Assembly: GCA_040755915.1 (NCBI GenBank)
Contig: JBFLWM010000011.1
Span: 1 to 6,421, forward strand
Direction of reading: 5' to 3'
Length of the DNA: 6,421 nucleotides
Source of the DNA: Sulfurivermis sp040755915
GTDB lineage: Bacteria; Pseudomonadota; Gammaproteobacteria; Thiohalomonadales; Thiohalomonadaceae
Positions 5,877 through 6,421 of this stretch are shown here, in pieces. Made by a program: the position numbers and the translations under genes. Under the pieces are notes generated by a model. The model was not told where the DNA came from. It saw nothing but the letters and a program-made list of their open reading frames with translations, and did no database searches. Position 1 is the first letter of the stretch. The number at the start of each line of letters is the position of its first letter.

Positions 5877-6421
5877 TCAGGCCGTGGCGGCACCGAGGCG
5901 GGGGTCCTGACCGGTGAGCAGCATCACCAGCAGGTCGTGCACCGAGCGGATCTGGTCGCCGAAGGGCAGGGACTCGGAGCCGCGGAAGAACAGGCCCTTC
6001 TCCACGTTGCCGTGGACGGCCGCCTCCAGCTGGGTGTCGATGCAGAACTGGCCGGCGGCGGGATTGCCGTCCTTGAGGCCGCACTGGGTCAGGCATTCGA
6101 ACCACACCGCGCAGCTGGCCTTGTCCGGGGTGGCGCGGGCGCGCACCTTTTCCTCGCGCTCCAGGTACTTCTTCAGCCAGGGGGTGAGCACGGCGCGGCA
6201 GGGCAGGCCGGCGGTGCTCATGAAGGTGACGATGTCCTCCGGCTTGGCCTCCAGCAGCACCTTCTTGAAATTGGGGTGGGCGTCGCCTTCCTCGGTGACC
6301 GCGAAGGGGGTGCCGATCTGCACGCCGCTGGCGCCCATATCGAACATCTCCTTGATCTTCTTGAAGGAGTTGATGCCGCCGGCGGGCAGCAGCGGGATGT
6401 TGGGGATTTCCAGCTCCTTGA
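5877..6421 (-). CDS. Nitronate monooxygenase / 2-nitropropane dioxygenase-family flavoprotein (N-terminus outside window)
   Basis: This is the C-terminal part, about 180 residues, of a leftward gene that enters across the right edge. It looks like the FMN-dependent TIM-barrel family that includes nitronate monooxygenases and FabK-like enoyl reductases. The evidence is the FMN phosphate-binding segment IPLLPAGGI followed by GASGVQIGTPFAVTEEGDAH, the family's GAxGVQxGTxFxxTxE pattern. The true substrate cannot be told; many such genes are annotated nitronate monooxygenase without proof. The C-terminal extension has a cysteine pattern C-x5-C-x3-C-x12-C (codons within 6113-6042), followed by a GLFFRGSES stretch and a final helix. 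A similar Cys-containing tail occurs, as I recall, in a subgroup of the family from anaerobes and deep-branching bacteria. Reading is open to the right edge in the same frame, so the internal ATG at 6347 is not the start. The stop TGA is at 5879-5877, and a strong hairpin follows. Confidence 0.87.
   Translation of the reverse strand, partial: KELEIPNIPLLPAGGINSFKKIKEMFDMGASGVQIGTPFAVTEEGDAHPNFKKVLLEAKPEDIVTFMSTAGLPCRAVLTPWLKKYLEREEKVRARATPDKASCAVWFECLTQCGLKDGNPAAGQFCIDTQLEAAVHGNVEKGLFFRGSESLPFGDQIRSVHDLLVMLLTGQDPRLGAATA

Noticed and set aside
5809..6105. 98-codon minus-strand frame overlapping the flavoprotein gene in another frame
   Set aside because: It is Arg/Pro-rich, overlaps the conserved C-terminal tail of the flavoprotein and extends through the palindrome at 5825-5860.

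Overview
The window reads as a GC-rich gammaproteobacterial chromosome. HslU, UbiE and UbiB resemble their Enterobacterial and Pseudomonad counterparts along nearly their whole lengths. The order hslU, DUF971 gene, ubiE, ubiJ, ubiB is a conserved gammaproteobacterial neighbourhood. A free-living, possibly Chromatiales-like organism is my guess; nothing here fixes the genus.

Layout. Positions 12-1337 encode HslU, the unfoldase of the HslUV protease; hslV presumably lies just left of the window. A short intergenic dyad (1337-1417) separates it from a DUF971 gene (1437-1814). Then follows a compact ubiquinone cluster on the + strand: ubiE (1841-2590), an RDD-family membrane protein (2604-3086), ubiJ (3083-3703) and ubiB (3901-5553). 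The cluster is interrupted between ubiJ and ubiB by a 171-bp element with 31-bp near-perfect inverted arms. After ubiB lies a strong, symmetric hairpin terminator (5569-5607).

The right end is transcribed leftward. A nitronate monooxygenase-like gene enters from the right edge (5877-6421, N-terminus missing) and ends at a 36-bp perfect palindrome that looks like a terminator (5825-5860). Between the two terminators sits a self-contained unit. It has an FNR/CRP-family-like box (5794-5807), a sigma70-like promoter, a strong AAGGAG ribosome binding site, and a 24-codon ORF (5630-5704, minus) encoding a single hydrophobic helix. This microprotein is the most interesting candidate in the window, because such a short gene is easily missed by annotation.

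How the genes fit together. UbiE performs the C-methylation step shared by ubiquinone and menaquinone synthesis. UbiJ is an SCP2-domain lipid-binding scaffold for the soluble Ubi complex. UbiB is a membrane-anchored atypical kinase/ATPase needed for ubiquinone accumulation. The RDD protein is translationally coupled to ubiJ, so a membrane role linked to this pathway is plausible but unproven. If the FNR-like promoter is real, the microprotein would respond to oxygen, as many respiratory accessory subunits do.
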